Assembly (NCBI RefSeq): GCF_900103585.1
Contig: NZ_FNHV01000009.1
Location: 154,052 to 218,051, forward strand
Direction: 5' to 3'
DNA: 64,000 nt
Origin: Streptomyces sp. cf386
Lineage (GTDB): Bacteria > Actinomycetota > Actinomycetes > Streptomycetales > Streptomycetaceae
The notes below the pieces were generated by a model, which was not told where the DNA came from, searched no databases, and saw only the letters and a list, made by a program, of their open reading frames with translations. This document shows positions 60,007 to 64,000 of the stretch, one piece after another. The first letter of the stretch is position 1. Every line of letters begins with the position of its first letter. A program made the translations under genes and the position numbers.

Positions 60007-61482
60007 TCAGTGTGCGCGCCGGGAGACGCCCCCCTTGCGGCCGATGCCGAAGGCCAGGCGGTAGACGTCGGGGATGTCGACCGCGTAGTCGCGCAGGTCG
60101 GTGGCGCCCGCCGCTCGCCGTGTCATCACGCCGAGCCTCTCCAACTCGTCAATCAGCTCACGGTGGTTGTCGACATCCTCCGGGCCGCTGCCCTGCGAGC
60201 CGTTCGCCAGGACCTCGCGCAGCTTCGCGGAGAGGGAGGCGTCCCGCCAGTAGGCGAGGACCACGGACGGCTGCATCGGAACCTGGCCGCCCCGCAGTTG
60301 CTCGACGGCGACCGCCGCCCAGCGGATGTCCTCCGTGATCTCGTCCACGCGGATCTGGGAGGCGGTACTCACGGACGCGCGGATGGCGTCGTAGTGAAGG
60401 GCGTATTCGTGTTCGGGGTGCCGGTCCCGGCTGATGGTCGCCGCTGTGGAGACCGCCTGGAGGAGGGTGCGTGGACTCACCTGGCCCCTGCCGTCCTGCA
60501 GGTGGTTGGGAAGCCAGGTGTACGTGTGGCCGCGGCGGTGGCTCGGACCCATGTACGGGCCGGCCATCGTGACGAACAGATCGTGCTGGCGTTTCGGGGT
60601 GGCGATGACGTCGACGGGGGCGATGCACCGGCCTTCGCCCTCGCTGCGCCAACTGCCGGTCCACGAACGGAACTTCTCCGCCTCGGGGCTCGGGTGGTTG
60701 CCCAACTGGTGGTAGAGGAGGCCGTACAGGTTCTCCGTGGTCCAGGTCAGGTCGGTGGCGTTGGCGCCGAGTTTGGAGGCGTCGGGGAAGTGTTTGGGCG
60801 CGCTCTCGTACATGTCCGGGCGGACGAAGATCTTCGCCCGGATGGCGCTGGTGCTCATACGGAGATCCAGCGCCACCTCGAAGAGGCCGGACACCAGCTG
60901 GTCGACGACCGGCCTTTCGTTGTGGAGGTGCTCCAGGGCATCGAAGATCAGCAGGCGGGTGCGGCCGCTCTTGCGGGCCTCCTGGTCGATCGTCCACAGG
61001 GCGCGTTCGTAGGACTCCATGTGCTCGGCGACCCAGCGGACCCGCTTGTCCCAGCCTTCGATGCGCAGGATCTCCGGGGCCCCGAGTCCGGTCAGGACCA
61101 CGGCTGACCAGAGGTGCCGGGGCTTGACGCCGTCCTCCACGAGTTTGCTGATGACGTTCTTGCTGGGGTGGTGCAGATTGGGCTCGCCGCCTGTCGCGTG
61201 GCCCGTGGCGACCGTCATCCGTTGCAGCCGGGGCATCATGTACGAGGCTGCGGCGATCTCGCGCATGCTGTCGTCGCTGAGGACCTTGGTCCACACGGTC
61301 TTGCCTGAACCGCGTGCGCCGCGCACCACCGTCACGTCGGGGTCCAGCGCACGCCGGTGGCTCGACGGCGTGAACAGCCGCGTGACGTCGGGGCTCACGG
61401 TGTCGGCGTCGAAGGCGCTGCCGGGGGCGGTGGCGAGCAGCGTCCGGTACTCGTCGGTGGACAGTGGGTCCCGGTCCGTCAT
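60007..61482 (-). CDS. P-loop ATPase of the inserted three-gene module
   Basis: The 491-residue protein has Walker A TVVRGARGSGKTVWTKVL near residue 55, a Walker B-like TRLLIFDALEHL near 178, and an arginine-rich middle (RPDMYESAPKHFPDASKL). The end (RGGQVPMQPSVVLAYWRDASL, ELERLGVMTRR) looks like a winged helix. There is no membrane helix. It is the last gene of the module and its ATG overlaps the ParA-like gene (ATGA). I do not know its family by name; it may be a STAND-like or DNA-translocating ATPase. Transcription is opposite to pglW and pglX. Confidence 0.75.
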   Translation of the reverse strand: MTDRDPLSTDEYRTLLATAPGSAFDADTVSPDVTRLFTPSSHRRALDPDVTVVRGARGSGKTVWTKVLSDDSMREIAAASYMMPRLQRMTVATGHATGGEPNLHHPSKNVISKLVEDGVKPRHLWSAVVLTGLGAPEILRIEGWDKRVRWVAEHMESYERALWTIDQEARKSGRTRLLIFDALEHLHNERPVVDQLVSGLFEVALDLRMSTSAIRAKIFVRPDMYESAPKHFPDASKLGANATDLTWTTENLYGLLYHQLGNHPSPEAEKFRSWTGSWRSEGEGRCIAPVDVIATPKRQHDLFVTMAGPYMGPSHRRGHTYTWLPNHLQDGRGQVSPRTLLQAVSTAATISRDRHPEHEYALHYDAIRASVSTASQIRVDEITEDIRWAAVAVEQLRGGQVPMQPSVVLAYWRDASLSAKLREVLANGSQGSGPEDVDNHRELIDELERLGVMTRRAAGATDLRDYAVDIPDVYRLAFGIGRKGGVSRRAH

Positions 61483-62831
61483 GACAGCTCCTCGCTGGGG
61501 AAGACGAGTTGGTAGACCTCGTCGAGGAACCTCTTGTACGCGGCCTCCACGAAGGGCAGTTCGGGCCAGTCGCGGTCCTGGAGCGGGTCGAGGCCGATCA
61601 GGTCGTGGCTGAAGAGGATCGGGATGGGCGAGTGCGGGGCCTGGTCGTCCTCCAGGGCCGGGTGGTACGCGTCGAGGTCCGCGCCCTCCGCGTCGTCGTA
61701 GAGCGTGTCGGCGAACATCTTCTGGGCGTTGTCGCGGAGCTTGTGCAGGCGCTGTATGTCCCCGGCGGACCGGAACATGGCGGCCACGATCCGGAGTCGT
61801 TCGCGCAGGTCGACGGCCCGGTCCGGGCGCTGCTTCCACTGGGAGAACAGCATGCCGTAGCCGTACCAGGTGGACGGGTTGTCGACGGTGAAGAGCAGGG
61901 ACAGCCCGCTGAGCTGGGTGAGGGTGACGGCGGCGATGTCGTGAATGCCGGCGCGGCTGTCGAGCAGGACGACGTCCGGCTGCCGAGAGACCGCGGCCAC
62001 CTGCGCCTCGCAGGCGGCGATGGCCTCCTCCAGCCGTACACAGAACGGCTTGGGTGTGCCGCCCGGTTCGGCGGCCGGAAGGTCGCTGTAGATGCGGTTC
62101 AGCTTTGCGAGGTAGTCGTAGTCGTCGCGGGGGCGGCCTCCGGCGGGGGCCAGCCAGATCTCGCCGTTGCCCTGGGTGGGAGTGAAGAACGAGCTCTGGG
62201 TGACGAGATCCAGCTCGTCCGCGTTGCCGACGCCGGCTTCGACCAGGTGGTCGACGATGCCGTGCTCGGGCAGTTCGTCGAGGCCATGCAGGAGCGTGGA
62301 GACTCCCGGGGACTCCAGGTCGAGGTCGACGACGAGGACGCAGTGGCCCTTGTCGGCAAGGTGCCGGGCAAGGACGGCGGTGGCGGTGGAGCGCCCGACG
62401 CCGCCTTTGAAGCCGTACAGGGCGACGCGCCGCTCTCGCACCTCGGGCTGCGGTGAAGCGCCTGGTGCGGCTTCCCGGGCCCAGTCGGCGCCCACGACGG
62501 TCCGTTCGAGTACGGCGACCCTGCCTCGGTGGCCTGGCTCGCCCTCGTCCTGCACGATGAGTTCGCGGGAGCCGAAGAACATCTCCGGTGCGAACATCGT
62601 GGACGCGGCCTGGACGGGTTGGGGGCCTGCGAAGGCCTGGGTGTCGCTTCGGAACGCCGCTGCGAGCGATTCCAGCTCCTCGGCGGACAGTGGCTCGGAC
62701 TCGTCGTCAATCAGGAGCGACGCACGCCCGAACAGGTCGCGTACGAGGACGGTGTCCCGGCCGGTTTCGGCGGCCCGGTGGGCGTGGCCCAGGGCGGCGT
62801 GCCACGCGGCGTCGAATCGGGTCGGGTTCAT
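61479..62831 (-). CDS. KGGVGR-motif ParA/MinD-like ATPase
   Basis: The 450-residue protein has an N-terminal helical domain of about 130 residues (FDAAWHAALGHAHRAAETGRDTVLVRDLFGRASLLIDDE, in part) followed by the deviant Walker A YGFKGGVGRSTATAVLA. Canonical ParA has KGGxGKT/S, so the final lysine is replaced by Arg. Further motifs are VLVVDLDLESPGVSTLL and DVVLLDSRAGIHD. I recall a named family with the KGGVGR variant, of unknown role. The sequence ends PSEELS with a 4-nt overlap into the next gene. Confidence 0.82.
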   Translation of the reverse strand: MNPTRFDAAWHAALGHAHRAAETGRDTVLVRDLFGRASLLIDDESEPLSAEELESLAAAFRSDTQAFAGPQPVQAASTMFAPEMFFGSRELIVQDEGEPGHRGRVAVLERTVVGADWAREAAPGASPQPEVRERRVALYGFKGGVGRSTATAVLARHLADKGHCVLVVDLDLESPGVSTLLHGLDELPEHGIVDHLVEAGVGNADELDLVTQSSFFTPTQGNGEIWLAPAGGRPRDDYDYLAKLNRIYSDLPAAEPGGTPKPFCVRLEEAIAACEAQVAAVSRQPDVVLLDSRAGIHDIAAVTLTQLSGLSLLFTVDNPSTWYGYGMLFSQWKQRPDRAVDLRERLRIVAAMFRSAGDIQRLHKLRDNAQKMFADTLYDDAEGADLDAYHPALEDDQAPHSPIPILFSHDLIGLDPLQDRDWPELPFVEAAYKRFLDEVYQLVFPSEELS

Positions 62832-62900
62832 GGGGCGGGCGCCTGCTTTTCCACTTCGGCTCTGGCTTTGGCTTGGCTTCGGCTGCGTTTGTGCTTTGTG

Positions 62901-63482
62901 CTACTTCGCCTGTTGGTAGGCGGCGATCACGGTACGGGCCGCGGTGAGGTGACGTTTCACGCGCTGATCCGATATCTGGCTGCTGTCACGGTAGCGGTGG
63001 GCCACGTCCCACTCGTCGGCGGATTCCCGGAAGGGGTTCTGCTGGGGGATCTGCGCGAGGACGGTGGCACCGCGGTGGCCATTGGCGAGTAGGAGGAGCT
63101 GGTCCCAGACGTGGGGGAGGTGACCGTGTTCGGAGGCCTTCCTCGCCTTCTCGATCTGGGTCTTGCTCGGCGCCGCCGGGTTGTTCCTGATCGCAGGGCT
63201 GTAAGGGATCCCGAGCGGGGTGTCCTGTTTGGAACCGAAGAAGTCGAGGAGCATCGCCTTGATGACGCACTCCGCCGCGATTCCGGCCAGGTGGTCGGCG
63301 GGGCCGAAGAGCGGGGGTGACTTGGCGAGTTGCGTTGCCGCGTCGTAGTGGCCGCGGCCCACCTCCAAGAAGGAGTGTTGGTGGGCGGGTACGGGTGCGG
63401 GTGTCGGCGTAGGTGCTCCGGGTGCCGGGGCTGCGGGTGTGGTCGAGGCCGCCGGGACCGGAGGAGGTGTCTGAGCCGTCAC
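62901..63482 (-). CDS. Helical HEPN-like protein, first gene of the module
   Basis: 193 residues from GTG 63482 (AAGGTG 6 nt upstream; GTG 63491 possible). A Pro/Ala/Thr-rich N-terminus of about 35 residues precedes a helical domain SFLEVGRGHYDAATQLAKSP, then GPADHLAGIAAECVIKAMLLDFFG, which resembles the HEPN helix pair. The last helix has RVKRHLTAARTVIAAY; the classical Rx4-6H RNase motif is not clean, so nuclease activity is uncertain. It starts divergently from pglX over a 29-bp inverted repeat. It is followed by the ParA-like gene after 69 nt. Confidence 0.6.
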   Translation of the reverse strand: MTAQTPPPVPAASTTPAAPAPGAPTPTPAPVPAHQHSFLEVGRGHYDAATQLAKSPPLFGPADHLAGIAAECVIKAMLLDFFGSKQDTPLGIPYSPAIRNNPAAPSKTQIEKARKASEHGHLPHVWDQLLLLANGHRGATVLAQIPQQNPFRESADEWDVAHRYRDSSQISDQRVKRHLTAARTVIAAYQQAK

Positions 63483-63504
63483 GGTGATCACCTTAGCGGC
63501 GTGA

Positions 63505-63533
63505 TCATGGCAGATGAGAGTACTTTGCCATGA
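63505..63533. promoter_or_regulatory. Inverted repeat in the pglX / module divergent promoter region
   Basis: TCATGGCA (63505-63512) and TGCCATGA (63526-63533) are perfect 8-bp arms with a 13-nt spacer. It lies 22 nt upstream of the module's first gene and 104 nt upstream of pglX, so it could be a shared operator. Confidence 0.45.
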
Positions 63534-63637
63534 CTCCTGCGGGATCTGTTTCGGTCGACGGTGCTGGCAGGATTGGGACGCGAAACCGTGTAGCGATGTG
63601 CGGTGGGTGACGTGGTGCTGCGAGAGGGATGCGAAGA

Positions 63638-64000
63638 GTGACGGTCACGGGCCAGGGTGAGCGGGCGGGGCTGGATCAGGCGGCGCTGCTGAAGGATCTG
63701 CGGCGGCAGGTCGTCGTCCTGGAGGACGATCTGCGTGCGCGCAGTGAGTCCGAGGAGGAGTACCGCGTCCGGCTGGAGTCCGAGTACCGGCGGGCCCGGG
63801 AGGCGCAGCGTACGGCGGCGACGTATGGGGCTTGGCGGGACGAGCGGGTGACTCAGGCTGCCGTGGCTTGGGTGCTGGCCTGTGTCTTCGTACGGTTCTG
63901 TGAGGATCACGGGCTGATCGAGGCGCCGTTCATCGCCGGGCCCGGGGAGCGGTTGGTCGAGGCGGAGGAGCGGCATGAGGTGCACTTCCGTGAGCATCCC
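63638..64000 (+). CDS. pglX: PglX, BREX type 2 adenine-specific DNA methyltransferase, N-terminal part
   Basis: 121 codons are in the window and the frame is open to the edge. The text LLKDLRRQVVVLEDDLRARSESEEEYRVRLESEY is a coiled coil (shown in part), followed by WRDERVTQAAVAWVLACVFVRFCEDHGLIEAPFIAGPGERL, the standard PglX beginning. PglX methylates DNA in the phage-growth-limitation system; catalytic motifs would follow beyond the edge. GTG 63638 fits a GAGAGG ribosome site; ATG 63629 is the alternative. Confidence 0.9.
   Translation, partial: MTVTGQGERAGLDQAALLKDLRRQVVVLEDDLRARSESEEEYRVRLESEYRRAREAQRTAATYGAWRDERVTQAAVAWVLACVFVRFCEDHGLIEAPFIAGPGERLVEAEERHEVHFREHP

Overview
The window is chromosomal DNA from a Streptomyces-type actinomycete. 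The evidence is very high GC throughout, frequent GTG starts, 1-4 nt overlaps between consecutive genes, a KstR-type steroid regulon, a Pgl (BREX type 2) phage-resistance locus and a class A RNase P RNA gene. No tRNA, rRNA or CRISPR array was seen.

Left part (1-4973): a minus-strand group holds a truncated KAP-type NTPase, an alpha/beta hydrolase and a caspase-NTPase-WD40 protein that runs off the left edge. It looks like a conflict or cell-death locus. Its 5' end was destroyed by a deletion that also left a headless IS605-type tnpB and an intact right end of the element, which now touches the stop codon of the neighbouring thiolase.

Steroid genes lie at several places. fadA5-like thiolase and cyp125 are divergent (4970-7564). 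A metallo-hydrolase/SnoaL pair faces an aldehyde dehydrogenase/ferredoxin pair (14955-18571). kstR is at 18875-19496, an F420-type oxidoreductase at 23712-24722, and a MaoC hydratase/Zn-alcohol dehydrogenase/SDR operon at 36058-39064. Boxes fitting TnnAACnnGTTnnA exactly or with one mismatch are found at five places. A second shared palindrome, CTGAYG-N3-CGTCAG, stands before four of these transcription units, once (24737) with one degenerate position.

8480-14235 is a cobalamin-riboswitch operon: a membrane-anchored secreted alpha-barrel protein resembling the transcobalamin/intrinsic-factor alpha domain, a secreted SCO2322-family protein, and the T, fused A and S parts of an ECF transporter. 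A complete TPP riboswitch at 18665-18864 has no thiamine gene after it.

19706-35729 holds a glycosyltransferase/methyltransferase/(alpha/alpha)6 protein operon, cell-wall and membrane proteins, two divergent MFS exporters, a SigE-family sigma factor with a membrane partner, an orphan response regulator, a dead integrase, and a dienelactone hydrolase divergent from MarR. 39426-49998 is mostly housekeeping: Nif3-like protein, zinc-ribbon protein, RNase H/phosphatase, KDPG aldolase, YaaA, an RNB ribonuclease, MerR and AraC regulators, and an EamA transporter whose end runs into rnpB.

Right part (50.4-64 kb): directly after the rnpB terminator begins a defence island. It has two tandem DUF2075 nuclease-helicase paralogues with the same leader sequence, then pglW and the start of pglX. 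A three-gene module on the opposite strand (P-loop ATPase, KGGVGR ParA-like ATPase, helical HEPN-like protein) sits between pglW and pglX and is the best candidate here for an undescribed system.
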